Assembly: GCA_050789255.1 (NCBI GenBank)
Contig: JBOZRQ010000011.1
Location: 1 to 64,000, forward strand
DNA length: 64,000 nucleotides
Reading direction: 5' to 3'
From: JBOZRQ01 sp050789255
Lineage (GTDB): Bacteria > Bacillota > Sulfobacillia > Symbiobacteriales > Symbiobacteriaceae
The stretch's first letter is position 1, and each line of letters starts with the position of its first letter. The translations under genes and the position numbers were made by a program. Below, in pieces: positions 34,041 to 42,525 of this stretch. The notes under the pieces were generated by a model that made no database searches, was not told the DNA's origin, and saw only the letters and a list, made by a program, of their open reading frames with translations.

Positions 34041-35822
34041 ATGAAGTCGCTGCGGAGCGCCCTGGCCGGAGCACTGGGTGTGCTGCTGGGCTTGCAAGCC
34101 TTGCGGACATTCCTGACCGGCGTCGTCTGGATGATCGGGGAGTCCCTCTCCCCCAACGTGATGGGGCTGTTCTGCCTGGGGGTGGTCTCGCTCGGGCTGC
34201 TCGCCGGCGCCATCAAGGCCCAACTGGGGCGCCAGCGCGCCGAGCGGGTGACCGCTCTGGCGCTCTCGGTCCTGTATGTCGGGGCGCTCTCCGTGCCCGA
34301 CATTGCCCTGCGCGTCGGACTGAGCGGGTCCGCCACCATGGTCTGGGTCTGGTGGTTCTCCGCCTTCCTGGCCGGGCGCCGCCCCCTGCCCGCAGCCCTG
34401 GTGGGCGGGCTCAGCCTCGACCTGGCGGTGCACGCCTCCCTGTTCGGGCTCGACCTGCCCTTCGCCGGCCACCTGCTCAGCGTGGTGCTGATTGGGGCGT
34501 TCTTCGTGGCCGTGGCCAGCGAGCCGGCCCCCGATGGCACGACCCCGGGGTGGGGGATCCTGGCCCTGGCGCCCTGGCTCTTTGTGGAGATCGAACTGCT
34601 CACCAGCATCGGACGCCTGCGCATGATCACCGGCTTCGGCCTCACCGGCGCCCTGGTGGTGGCCGCCGCAGGGCTGGTCGTCTCCCTCCTGGTGATGCGG
34701 CTGCCCATGCCCGGCCTGGTTCGCTCAATCCTGGGGCTCGTGGGCGCTGTGGTCCTGGTCCAGCCCAGCGGCTTTCTCTGGGTGCTTGCCGCCCAGGCCG
34801 GGCTGGGCGCCGCCATGGCAGGCTCGGTGCGGCCCGGCACATCCCGGCTCTGGTCGCCGGCCGCCGTCATCCTCCTGGTGATCATCTTCTTTATCTTCTA
34901 CATCCAGTCGACCTGGCCGTTCCTGCCCGCGGTCTGCTCGCTCCTGCTGGGGCTAATCGCCCTGCTGGTGCGCTCCGACGCCAACCTCCCCGCCCCCCTG
35001 CGAATCCTCGTGATCCCTGCGGGGCTGGCGCTCGTAGCCATGTTTGCCGGACTGCTCTTCCCCTCGGTCACCCCGGTCATCGCCACGGAGCGGGTCGGGG
35101 TGGTGCGGTTCATGACCTACAACATCCACCAGGCCATGGACTACCAGTCTCTGCCCTCCCCCGAGCGGATCGCCCGGGTGATTGAGGCCCAGTCCCCCGA
35201 TGTAGTGTCGCTGCAGGAGGTCAACCGGGGCTGGACCATCGCCGGGGGCTCCGACTTCGTCACCTGGATCGAGCAGCGGCTTCCCGAGTACCATCTCATC
35301 TTCGGGCCCATGGTGGGCGACCTCTGGGGCACCCTGATCCTCAGCCGGCTCCCGGTCAAGGCCAGCGGGGTTGCCACCTACGAGGAGGGCCAGCGCTTCA
35401 CCACCGGGTACTCCTGGGCGATCCTGGAGATGCCCGGCTGCGAGACGCTGGTGATCAATACCCACCTGGCCTCCGGCGTCGACCTCGGCGAGGAGCGGGC
35501 TCACCAGATGGAGCAGTTGCTGCAGTTCTGGGGCGGGCGCCCCTGCACGGTCATCATGGGCGACACCAACGCCGAGCCCGACAGCAAGGCAGTCTCGATG
35601 ATGCTCCAGGCCGGCTTCACCGACTGGCTCGGCCAGTGGACCTTCCCCCGGGACCGCACCTGGCCCGCCAACCTCCCGGTGGAGTCGATCGACTACATCG
35701 CCACCACCAGTGAGTTCCAGGCCACATTCGCCCACACCGTCCCGACTGTGGCCTCCGACCACCGCCCGGTGATTGTCGATCTCAAGTATGCTGACAATAA
35801 GGAAGCGCCTACCCGAAGGTAG
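34041..35822 (+). CDS. Membrane-anchored endonuclease/exonuclease/phosphatase-family protein
   Basis: Protein of 593 residues: about ten N-terminal membrane helices (to about residue 345), then a C-terminal EEP-fold hydrolase domain. Catalytic blocks appear in order as TYNIHQAMD, LQEVNRG, NTHLASG, GDTNAEPDS and SDHRPV. Such domains cut phosphodiesters in nucleic acids, inositol phosphates or sphingomyelin; here it probably faces outward. ATG 34041 follows GGGGGGAAAGG. The last residues and the TAG stop lie inside the terminator hairpin. Hydrolase assignment is firm, substrate unknown. Confidence 0.88.
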   Translation: MKSLRSALAGALGVLLGLQALRTFLTGVVWMIGESLSPNVMGLFCLGVVSLGLLAGAIKAQLGRQRAERVTALALSVLYVGALSVPDIALRVGLSGSATMVWVWWFSAFLAGRRPLPAALVGGLSLDLAVHASLFGLDLPFAGHLLSVVLIGAFFVAVASEPAPDGTTPGWGILALAPWLFVEIELLTSIGRLRMITGFGLTGALVVAAAGLVVSLLVMRLPMPGLVRSILGLVGAVVLVQPSGFLWVLAAQAGLGAAMAGSVRPGTSRLWSPAAVILLVIIFFIFYIQSTWPFLPAVCSLLLGLIALLVRSDANLPAPLRILVIPAGLALVAMFAGLLFPSVTPVIATERVGVVRFMTYNIHQAMDYQSLPSPERIARVIEAQSPDVVSLQEVNRGWTIAGGSDFVTWIEQRLPEYHLIFGPMVGDLWGTLILSRLPVKASGVATYEEGQRFTTGYSWAILEMPGCETLVINTHLASGVDLGEERAHQMEQLLQFWGGRPCTVIMGDTNAEPDSKAVSMMLQAGFTDWLGQWTFPRDRTWPANLPVESIDYIATTSEFQATFAHTVPTVASDHRPVIVDLKYADNKEAPTRR

Positions 35823-35835
35823 GCGCCCTTTCTTT
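35805..35835 (+). terminator. Terminator overlapping the phosphatase stop codon
   Basis: Perfect 9-bp stem (35805-35813 with 35818-35826), loop CGAA, then CCCTTTCTTT. The TAG stop (35820-35822) is in the right arm. Confidence 0.85.
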
Positions 35836-35838
35836 CTG

Positions 35839-36642
35839 TTAGCTGCCCGTGCCGCTATAGTACTTGGTGCCCCAGCTCCAGAAGCGATAGGCCGCCAGCA
35901 GCGTCAGCACCCCGACCACCGGGGTAGCCCAGGCCAGGATCGGGTAGGCAAGCAGCTCTGTTTTCCCCAGCAGCACGTGCGCCGGGAAGTAGTTGATGAA
36001 GGCGAAGGGTACCGCAACGGTCAGCACCAACTGGAGCGCCCGGTGGTAGATCGAGACCGGGTAGTTGATCAGCTGGCGGGCGGGGAAGACCAGGCTCCAG
36101 TAGAAGGTGTAGGTCCGGGTCGTCCAGAAGGCCAGCGCCGCCACGACAACGATCGCGGCGCCCAGGATGAACCCGCCGCCTACGGCCGTCAACACCAGGT
36201 AGACGAGGCGCCCGAAGGTAATCCCCACCCCTGTCGCCCGCATGGCCCACAGGAAGGCGAGGATGCTGAAGACGAACTGGCCCATGCCGCCGATGGGCGA
36301 CTGGCTCCCTAGCACATGGAAGAGCGGGTTCATGGGGCGCAGGAGCGCTCGGTCGAAGGTGCCGTTGCGAATCTGGTCCTCGAAGCCGTGCAGGCTGAAG
36401 AAGAAGCTGACGCAGACGCCCCAGGCCAGAATCGCCAGGGCATAGAGCAGCACCAGCTCCTCCATCTGCCAGCCGGCGATATTCTTGAATCGCTCAGTCA
36501 GCCAGAATAGCGAAATGAACTGCCCGCCGTAGGTGAGCACCATGGAGACGACCATGGCGTAGAAGTTGACCCGGTACTGCATCTGCGAACGTGCCTGGGC
36601 GCCGATCATGCGCCACCAGCTGGAGATGTTGTGTGCGATCAT
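35839..36642 (-). CDS. ABC-2-type permease subunit
   Basis: Membrane protein of 267 residues with six hydrophobic segments, of the ABC-2 permease type found in pairs (ABC2_membrane_6-like). The cytoplasmic loop FEDQIRNGTFDRALLRPMNP is typical: these permeases share an xGxxDxxLLxPMxP-like block. The ATG at 36642, five bases after the stop of the upstream permease gene, is preferred; GGGGGG precedes it. It probably forms a heterodimer with the 36648 product. No ABC ATPase gene is adjacent. Confidence 0.86.
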   Translation of the reverse strand: MIAHNISSWWRMIGAQARSQMQYRVNFYAMVVSMVLTYGGQFISLFWLTERFKNIAGWQMEELVLLYALAILAWGVCVSFFFSLHGFEDQIRNGTFDRALLRPMNPLFHVLGSQSPIGGMGQFVFSILAFLWAMRATGVGITFGRLVYLVLTAVGGGFILGAAIVVVAALAFWTTRTYTFYWSLVFPARQLINYPVSIYHRALQLVLTVAVPFAFINYFPAHVLLGKTELLAYPILAWATPVVGVLTLLAAYRFWSWGTKYYSGTGS

Positions 36643-36647
36643 AGCGC

Positions 36648-37445
36648 CTAGCCCCCCTGCATGACCAGTTTGCGGCTGCCCGCCATCCACATGGCGGACA
36701 GGACTGCCGTGCCCACCAGCGCCCAGAGCACCTGCAGCCCCAGGGACTGAAGCATCGCCCCGCCGGTCAGCGTGCCGGCCAGGATCGCCGAGGGCACGTA
36801 GTAGATGCCCGCGAAGGGCAGGAAGACCGCCACGGCCCCCACCGCCGCCGGCAGGTAGTGCAGCGGAATGAAGGCGCCCGAGAAGAGGCTCGAGGCGATG
36901 CCGAAAAGCTGCTCAGCCTCGTCGAACTGGACCGTCCACAGGGCGATCATGGTGAGGGCGAGCTGCATGGTAGCCGTGATCACGAAGCCCAGCAGGCTGC
37001 TGAGCACGAAGATCCCCACGGTCAGAACCGAGGGCGCCTTCAGCCCGAAGACGACCCAGATCAGCACGAAGATCGGCAGGGAGCGCAGGAGCCGGAAGCA
37101 GGAGCGCCCGAAGAACTCGCCGAGGATCCGCACCGGCAGGGCGAGCGGCTTGATCAGCTCAAGCCCCACGTCGCCCTGGCGGAACTTCATGCTGACCTCC
37201 CACGTGGGCAGGAAGTGGAGCTCACTGAGGAACCGGGTAGCGATTACATAGGCCATTTGCACCTTCAGCGCTGCAGGATCGCCCTGCAGAAGCGCCGTCC
37301 AGATGCCCGCGTACAGCACGAACCAGATCAGGCTGGAGCCGATGCCGAGCCAGCCCTCCACCTTGTAGGCCGCCTGCTGGCGAAACCCCTGGTTTAAGAA
37401 TGCGTAGAATCCTCCCATGATGACGTAGCGACCTCCCAAAAACAT
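36648..37445 (-). CDS. ABC-2-type permease subunit
   Basis: Second permease half of 265 residues or slightly fewer, six hydrophobic segments. The loop FRQGDVGLELIKPLALPVRIL is the counterpart of the GTFDRALLRPMNP block in the partner. ATG 37445 (with GGGGGC upstream) or ATG 37418 (with GGGAGG 13 bases upstream) can start it. It is the first gene of the pair; the 90 bp before it separate it from an anti-sigma gene on the same strand. Substrate unknown; related pairs export drugs or polysaccharide-like molecules. Confidence 0.86.
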   Translation of the reverse strand: MFLGGRYVIMGGFYAFLNQGFRQQAAYKVEGWLGIGSSLIWFVLYAGIWTALLQGDPAALKVQMAYVIATRFLSELHFLPTWEVSMKFRQGDVGLELIKPLALPVRILGEFFGRSCFRLLRSLPIFVLIWVVFGLKAPSVLTVGIFVLSSLLGFVITATMQLALTMIALWTVQFDEAEQLFGIASSLFSGAFIPLHYLPAAVGAVAVFLPFAGIYYVPSAILAGTLTGGAMLQSLGLQVLWALVGTAVLSAMWMAGSRKLVMQGG

Positions 37446-37535
37446 CGAAGCGGCGCCCCCGTGGAGGAGCGCCGCTGTTCTCCCTATGTCATCTTACAGG
37501 GGCAAGGCTGTGGGACTCAACCCCCGAACACGAAA

Positions 37536-38345
37536 TTACTGAACACTCTCCGCCAGTTCGATGAGCCACTCGTCGGGGAAGGCGTCCCGCCCGCCGTTCT
37601 TGCCGGAGATCGTCAGACTCAGCGCCTGGCCGTCCCACGAGAAGAACAAGCTCCGAGCCATGGATGTCCCCTCGGGCCCCTCCCACGTGCGGGTGATCAG
37701 GACAGCCGGCTTTCCGTGGACCTTCATCTCCCGGGTGGTCCCCTCCTCCGCCAGGGCGGTCACATTCCCCGAACGGGTCTGATCTAGTCTCAGCACCGCC
37801 CCGGGCCGCTCCCACGCCTGTTCCACCGTACTGGCGAGCGGCTGGTGGGGGAAGGAGGCATTGACCCATTTCACCACGAAGCCGTCCGGAAGCTTGCCAA
37901 GGCGGCCCACCCGGTAGCCCACCACCTTCTCCACCTCTTCGACGGAGTCGTACCTGACCGGGTAGTGCACCTCCCCCGTAGGAACGCGACGATTCATCTC
38001 GCGGTACTCCTCGGAGGGTATCTCCCGGACATAAAGGAACGGGAACAACTCGATCAACCGGGCGCCCAGCGCCTCCACTTGCGGCGTCAGCGCAAGCAGC
38101 AACAGGACCGCGGCCGCCGCGGACACCCACTTGAGCCGGCCTGAGGACGATCGGCGGCGGCGCAGGGGTTCCACCGGGGCGGCGCCCAGGGCCGCCAGGA
38201 CCTCGGCGTCCTGCCGGTAGAGGTCGGCGGCGCTCCGGCACTCTTCACACTTCCCGATATGTAGCTCTACGGCTTGCCGCTCTTCAGGGGAGAGATCCCC
38301 GCTGGCAAACAGCGCAACCTGCTCCTGGTCGAAGGTGCAGCTCAT
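37536..38345 (-). CDS. Zinc-finger anti-sigma factor
   Basis: Membrane anti-sigma factor of 269 residues. The N-terminal cytoplasmic zf-HC2 domain has the HxxxCxxC motif HIGKCEEC; one TM helix (about 72-88) follows, then an extracytoplasmic domain of about 175 residues rich in beta strands (similar in style to DUF4367). It would hold the ECF sigma factor encoded just upstream until an envelope signal acts. Its ATG overlaps the sigma stop by four bases (ATGA), so the two are made together. Confidence 0.9.
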   Translation of the reverse strand: MSCTFDQEQVALFASGDLSPEERQAVELHIGKCEECRSAADLYRQDAEVLAALGAAPVEPLRRRRSSSGRLKWVSAAAAVLLLLALTPQVEALGARLIELFPFLYVREIPSEEYREMNRRVPTGEVHYPVRYDSVEEVEKVVGYRVGRLGKLPDGFVVKWVNASFPHQPLASTVEQAWERPGAVLRLDQTRSGNVTALAEEGTTREMKVHGKPAVLITRTWEGPEGTSMARSLFFSWDGQALSLTISGKNGGRDAFPDEWLIELAESVQ

Positions 38346-38869
38346 GTGTGCTGTCCCCCCATCGTTTGATAGCGTTCACGGAACTGTATCCGGGCCCGGG
38401 CCAGCCGTTTGCGCGCCGCCTCGTACTCCATGCCCATCATGCCGGCAATCTCCTGCGTAGAGAACCCTTCGGCGTCCCGCAGCAAGAGCATGGTCCGGGT
38501 CTCCGCTGGCAGCGTTCGCAGCACTCGGCCCACCAGATCCTGCCCTGCCAGTGCCTCGGAGGCGTCGGCGACGCTGCCCCCATGCCTCTCGGGCAGGAAC
38601 GGCAGCCAGGAGATCAACCGGCGGCGACGGCAATGGTCACGAAATAGGTTGGTTGCGATCCGAAAGAGCCAGGCCGACTCGTTCTCCGGTCCCCCCACCG
38701 TGCGGCGCAGGTCCCGGATGGCCCGCAGAAAGGTCTCCTGGGCCAGGTCCTCGGCCGTCTCCCTATGGCCGGTCAGGCTCAGCAGGTACCGGAAGATCCG
38801 GCGCCCATAGCTCTCCCAAAGGACCGCCTCATTCGGCATCCTCGGGGCGGCGGCTTCAGTGTGCTCCAC
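38342..38869 (-). CDS. ECF RNA polymerase sigma factor
   Basis: Sigma-70 family ECF factor of 175 residues. Region 2 includes GHRETAEDLAQETFLRAI and NLFRDHCRRRR, and region 4 includes LPAETRTMLLLRDAEGFSTQEIAGMMG with a helix-turn-helix. GTG 38869 follows AAAGGAG. It is co-transcribed with its anti-sigma partner. ECF operons are often self-activating, and I found no clear second copy of its own promoter to confirm that here. Confidence 0.95.
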   Translation of the reverse strand: MEHTEAAAPRMPNEAVLWESYGRRIFRYLLSLTGHRETAEDLAQETFLRAIRDLRRTVGGPENESAWLFRIATNLFRDHCRRRRLISWLPFLPERHGGSVADASEALAGQDLVGRVLRTLPAETRTMLLLRDAEGFSTQEIAGMMGMEYEAARKRLARARIQFRERYQTMGGQHT

Positions 38870-38950
38870 CAGGTATGCTCCTTTCCGAGAGGCCTCTCGT
38901 CAGGATAGACGAGCCACCACGTTTCATTGGGACATTGAATTCTGCAAAAG

Positions 38951-38978
38951 AAAAACCCCACCCTGTCAAAGGGTGAGG
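38951..38978 (-). terminator. Terminator of the protoglobin chemoreceptor gene
   Basis: Wait-free layout: stem 38956-38964 with 38970-38978, one non-Watson-Crick pair, loop GTCAA; on the minus strand it is followed by TTTTTCTTTT. It stands 17 bp past the stop at 38995. Confidence 0.88.
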
Positions 38979-38994
38979 TTGAGCGCAAACACAG

Positions 38995-40374
38995 CTACTT
39001 CGTCAGCAGCTTGCGGGCCAGGTCCTTCAGCTCGTGCGCCTGGGCAAGCACCTCTTCCGAGGAGGCGGTCAACTCCTCCACCGCTGCAGCAGTATTGGAG
39101 GCATGCAGGGCAAAACCCCGGATCGACTCGGTTGACCGCAGCGCCCCCTCACGGATCGAGCCGAAATGGGTGCGGGTCTCCTCAGCCGCCTCGCGCATGG
39201 CACGCGCCGCCTGGAGCACCCGGTCGGCCAGGTCGACCACCACCTTGCCGTCCCCAGCGCTGCGGCCCGCCAGGTCGGAGATGCTGGAGGCGGCCTGCCG
39301 GGCCAGGCTGGCCAGCTTGCGCACCTCGTCGGCGACCACGGCAAACCCCTTGCCGTGCTCCCCGGCCCGGGCCGCTTCCACTGCGGCGTTCAGGGCCAGC
39401 AGGTTGGTCCGGTCGGCGATCTGCCGGATCTGCTCGGTGAAGCGGTCGATCTCCTTGGATGTCTCACCGTGCCGCCGGGCCCGCTCCGCCAGATCCACGG
39501 CCTGGGTTGCGATCTCCCCGGCGGCCGAAGCGGTGCGGTCAACCAAACGCCCCCCCTGATCGCTGCTCACCAGGTTGGCATCCACCGCCTCCTGCAGAAC
39601 CGATGCCTCCGTTACCTGCTTGGTGGCGTCGCCCGAGAGCTGCACCAGCCCGGCTGAGGCGCTCTGCATCCCCTGAGCCAGGTTCTCCGCCACCTCGGTG
39701 ATCAGCCGGCCGCTCTCCTGCAGCCTTGCGAGGGCGCTGTCCACCTGCCCCTGCCGTTCGTTCACATCTGCCACGTAAGCACCCATGTACTGGGCCAGGG
39801 CGATATGCTGATCAAAGGTAAGGATCCGCCCCAAGGCCGTCTGGAGCGAGGCGATCCGCTGGAGCACCGCCTTCACCGGAGCCGCATCGAAGGCGGCAGC
39901 CTCCAGCGGGGGGATCGACCGCAGGAACCCTGCCTTCCGGGCGAAGTGCTCCCTCACCCTGGCCACCTCAGCCGCATGCTGCGCCGACACGCTGTGGTCC
40001 ACCTCGCTGAGCCATGCCGCCGCCGCCGCCGGTATCAGGTGATCAGCGAAGACCTGGGTCATGGTGACGAACCAGTGGGGTCCCAGCCCAATGCGGTGGT
40101 GCATCTGGCCGATTCGCTCCCGGGAGACGCAGTAGGCATCGTCAATGTGGCCTGCGAAGATCTCAAGGAAGTATCGCTTCAGGGACTGCCGCAGCCGCTC
40201 CACACTGCTGTGTCGCAAAATGATCTGCATCAGCTGCTTCTCTTCGTCGATGCGGTCGTAAAAATCCCGGGTCATCTCATCGGCCACCCGCCCGGCCACC
40301 GGGGCCACCGACCGCAAGAGCGCCAGGTCATCCTGCGTCAGGCGCGACATCTTCAGCGCTACAGTCCACTTCAT
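38995..40374 (-). CDS. Globin-coupled chemotaxis transducer (HemAT-like)
   Basis: Soluble transducer of 459 residues with no membrane segment. An N-terminal protoglobin domain (about 1-165) precedes a signalling coiled coil with tip NLLALNAAVEAARAGEHGKG. RIGQMHHRIGL aligns with RIAHTHVKIGL of Bacillus HemAT and points to His 92 as the proximal heme ligand. It should therefore bind O2 and steer aerotaxis or respiration-linked responses. AAGGAG lies about ten bases before ATG 40374. Three 10-bp direct repeats sit further upstream, between the promoter region and the gene. Confidence 0.93.
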   Translation of the reverse strand: MKWTVALKMSRLTQDDLALLRSVAPVAGRVADEMTRDFYDRIDEEKQLMQIILRHSSVERLRQSLKRYFLEIFAGHIDDAYCVSRERIGQMHHRIGLGPHWFVTMTQVFADHLIPAAAAAWLSEVDHSVSAQHAAEVARVREHFARKAGFLRSIPPLEAAAFDAAPVKAVLQRIASLQTALGRILTFDQHIALAQYMGAYVADVNERQGQVDSALARLQESGRLITEVAENLAQGMQSASAGLVQLSGDATKQVTEASVLQEAVDANLVSSDQGGRLVDRTASAAGEIATQAVDLAERARRHGETSKEIDRFTEQIRQIADRTNLLALNAAVEAARAGEHGKGFAVVADEVRKLASLARQAASSISDLAGRSAGDGKVVVDLADRVLQAARAMREAAEETRTHFGSIREGALRSTESIRGFALHASNTAAAVEELTASSEEVLAQAHELKDLARKLLTK

Positions 40375-40403
40375 GTGCTGATCTCCTTGGGTGGTTAGTT
40401 GGT

Positions 40404-40430
40404 GTGTCGAATTGTGTCGATTTGTGTCAT
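40404..40430 (-). promoter_or_regulatory. Three 10-bp-spaced direct repeats upstream of the globin transducer
   Basis: GTGTCGA at 40404-40410 and 40414-40420 and GTGTCAT at 40424-40430, spaced exactly ten bases, hence on one face of the helix. They end 30 bp before ATG 40374. Candidate operator for cooperative binding; regulator unknown. Confidence 0.45.
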
Positions 40431-40487
40431 AATCCATCGTAGCACACAGGAAGCAGATAATCATGTACATTTTAGGTAATAAAGTAG

Positions 40488-40507
40488 GCCCAGCCGTGCG
40501 GCTGGGT
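40488..40507 (-). terminator. Terminator of the MarR gene
   Basis: Stem 40488-40496 with 40499-40507 (one G-U pair), followed on the minus strand by a T-rich CTACTTTATT. It lies 31 bp past the MarR stop. Confidence 0.65.
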
Positions 40508-40537
40508 CTTCCTTTAGCACTGTATGCGCTGGGATGC

Positions 40538-40999
40538 CTACTCGGAAATAACGATGGCGAGCATTCGCACCAGTTCGCTCGCGTCGTCTGGTGTGAGTGC
40601 CCCGACGGCGGCTTCATCTACAGCGTCGACCGCGGCGTCCATGGAAGCCAGAAGCTCGAGACCCACCTGGGTGATGGAGCAGTGGTAAACCCGGCGGTCC
40701 TTGGTGTCGCGCACCCGTGTCACCAGGCCCTTGGCCTCGATCCGGTCCAGCAGCCGGGTGATGCCTGGCGTCCCTTCGATCATGCGCTCCGCGATGGCCA
40801 GAATCGGCAGAGGCTCACCGGCGCCCCGCAGGATCCGCAGGACATTATACTGCTGAACCGTTACACCATAGGGCTCGACCACCGCGGCCATGCGCCGGCG
40901 GACCACGTCGGCCGCCCGGAGGAGCTGGACGGCCGCCTCCTGGCGGCTGGAACCCTTCGGCATCAGGCGACGCTCTTGGGGGGAGTTCTGCTTTGTCAT
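40538..40999 (-). CDS. MarR-family regulator
   Basis: Winged-helix regulator of 153 residues. The DNA-binding core has VTVQQYNVLRILRGAG, then ERMIEGTPGITRLLDRIEAKGLV and the wing VRDTKDRRVYHCSIT. The ATG at 40999 has no ribosome site but coincides with the expected transcription start of the promoter at 41006-41034, so the mRNA may be leaderless. A start at ATG 40963 after AAGAGCG would be the alternative. A palindrome overlaps the -35 box, which suggests self-repression. Effector unknown; MarR proteins commonly answer phenolics or oxidants. Confidence 0.93.
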   Translation of the reverse strand: MTKQNSPQERRLMPKGSSRQEAAVQLLRAADVVRRRMAAVVEPYGVTVQQYNVLRILRGAGEPLPILAIAERMIEGTPGITRLLDRIEAKGLVTRVRDTKDRRVYHCSITQVGLELLASMDAAVDAVDEAAVGALTPDDASELVRMLAIVISE

Positions 41000-41005
41000 G
41001 GTTGG

Positions 41006-41034
41006 AGTATAATCCAGTTTACTTGACTAGTCAA
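41006..41034 (-). promoter_or_regulatory. MarR promoter with overlapping palindrome
   Basis: On the minus strand: TTGACT (41034-41029), 17-bp spacer, TATACT (41011-41006). TTGACTAGTCAA (41023-41034) is a 12-bp perfect palindrome covering the -35 box, a likely MarR operator. Expected start of transcription is at or next to the A of ATG 40999. Confidence 0.75.
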
Positions 41035-41081
41035 CTATTATTGAGCTGGAAGGGGCCCAGCCATTCGGGCCGGGCCTCCCC

Positions 41082-41651
41082 TTAGTCGTCGTCGTAACGC
41101 TGCTCTTCCCATGGGTCGCCATACATGTGGTAGCCGTTCCGCTCCCAGAAGCCGGGCCTGTCTTCGGCCAGGAACTCCATGCCGGCGACCCACTTGGTGC
41201 TCTTCCAGAAGTACAGGTGCGGCACCACCGTGCGAACCGGCCAGCCATGCTCGGGGGTGATATCCTGCCCATTCCACTTCCAGGCGAACAGGACATTGTC
41301 TCGCATCAGGTCCGCGAGGGGGACGTTGGTCGTCCAGCCGCCCACGGCATGGAAGAGCACGTACTTGGCCTCGGGCTTTACTTTCACAAGCTGCATGACA
41401 TCCCGGAAGAGCACGCCCTCAAAGGTATTATCTAACCGGCTCCAGTGGGTGACGCAGTGAATGTCGCAGTCGATCTTGGTCCGGGGAAGTTCCAGGAACT
41501 GCTGATAGGTAAGTGTCTGCTCTTCCTCCACCAGCCCGAAGATTCCGAAGCGCCAGGTCTCCAGGTTGATGCGGGGCACGTTGCCGTAGTGAAGGACCGG
41601 CCAGTCGTTGGTCAGGTACTGGCCGGGCGGCGTGCGGTTACTTGAAGCCAT
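41082..41651 (-). CDS. Sulfite-oxidase-like molybdopterin oxidoreductase
   Basis: Soluble molybdenum-cofactor enzyme of 189 residues holding only the sulfite-oxidase catalytic domain (MsrP/YedY-like). The ligand Cys is in DIHCVTHW, and LVEEEQTLTYQQFLELP and the C-terminal PVRTVVPHLYFWKSTKWV are typical. There is no Tat signal and no dimerisation domain, so it is presumably cytoplasmic. ATG 41651 has GGGGTGAG upstream. Substrate unknown; peptide methionine sulfoxide, sulfite and others are used in this superfamily. Confidence 0.88.
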   Translation of the reverse strand: MASSNRTPPGQYLTNDWPVLHYGNVPRINLETWRFGIFGLVEEEQTLTYQQFLELPRTKIDCDIHCVTHWSRLDNTFEGVLFRDVMQLVKVKPEAKYVLFHAVGGWTTNVPLADLMRDNVLFAWKWNGQDITPEHGWPVRTVVPHLYFWKSTKWVAGMEFLAEDRPGFWERNGYHMYGDPWEEQRYDDD

Positions 41652-41754
41652 TGGCTCACCCCATCTGTAAAAACCATTCTCAATCCGTTAGTATACCATC
41701 TGGAGGCTGTCGATACGGCCGCGCATACTACGTCCCGGGAGGATACTTACCCCG

Positions 41755-42411
41755 ATGAAGTACCAAGCCTTCTCCCTGGGTCCTTTGTCCACCAACTGCT
41801 ATATTCTGTACAGTGAGGGTACCTCTGAGGCCCTGGTGATCGACCCCGGCTTCGGGCCGGAGCCGGTCATCGCAGCCCTACAAGGATACAAGGTCAAGGC
41901 GATCGTGCTGACCCACGGCCACTGGGACCACGTTTGCGGGGTACAGGCTGTGCAGGCGGTCACCGGCGCCCCCGTCTGGATCAGCGAGATCGAAAAGGAC
42001 TGGCTGCTCGACCCCATGCTGAACCGTTCCGGCCTGCGCACCGACCTGCTGACGGTGCCCTGCACCGGACCGGCGCCCGACCGCCTGCTGCGGGAAGGCG
42101 ACACCTTCACCTTCGGCGGCGACACCTTCAGCGTGCTCCACACGCCGGGCCATACCCCGGGCTCCCTCTCCTTCGCCACCGCCGGCGTCGTCTTCAGCGG
42201 CGACGTGCTGTTCCGGGGGTCTGTTGGCCGCACCGACCTGCCGGGCGGCTCATCCCAGGCGCTGCTCGCATCCATCCATGAGAAACTGTTTCTCCTCCCG
42301 GACGACACGGTGGTGGCAGCCGGACATGGGGCGCCCACCACCATCGGCCGGGAGAAGGAGCGGAATCGGTTCGTCGGCCGCTCCGCCGCCTACCGGTTCT
42401 TTAGCCCGTAA
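41755..42411 (+). CDS. Metallo-beta-lactamase-fold hydrolase (glyoxalase II type)
   Basis: Hydrolase of 218 residues with the complete two-metal set: THGHWDHV (HxHxDH), HTPGHTPGS, FSGDVLF and GHGAPTT. Size and motif layout match the short glyoxalase-II-like MBL proteins that hydrolyse thioesters such as S-lactoyl adducts of low-molecular-weight thiols. ATG 41755 follows GGGAGGAT. It is divergent from the molybdoenzyme gene. Confidence 0.92.
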   Translation: MKYQAFSLGPLSTNCYILYSEGTSEALVIDPGFGPEPVIAALQGYKVKAIVLTHGHWDHVCGVQAVQAVTGAPVWISEIEKDWLLDPMLNRSGLRTDLLTVPCTGPAPDRLLREGDTFTFGGDTFSVLHTPGHTPGSLSFATAGVVFSGDVLFRGSVGRTDLPGGSSQALLASIHEKLFLLPDDTVVAAGHGAPTTIGREKERNRFVGRSAAYRFFSP

Positions 42412-42525
42412 TAACTAGCGCTCGATTGGTAACAAAGTGCGGCAGGAAAGCCTGATGAGGTCCCGTATTCATATAAAGGTTTGCCTGCGAGATATATAAG
42501 ATTGTGCAGAAAAGAGGTCACAGCC

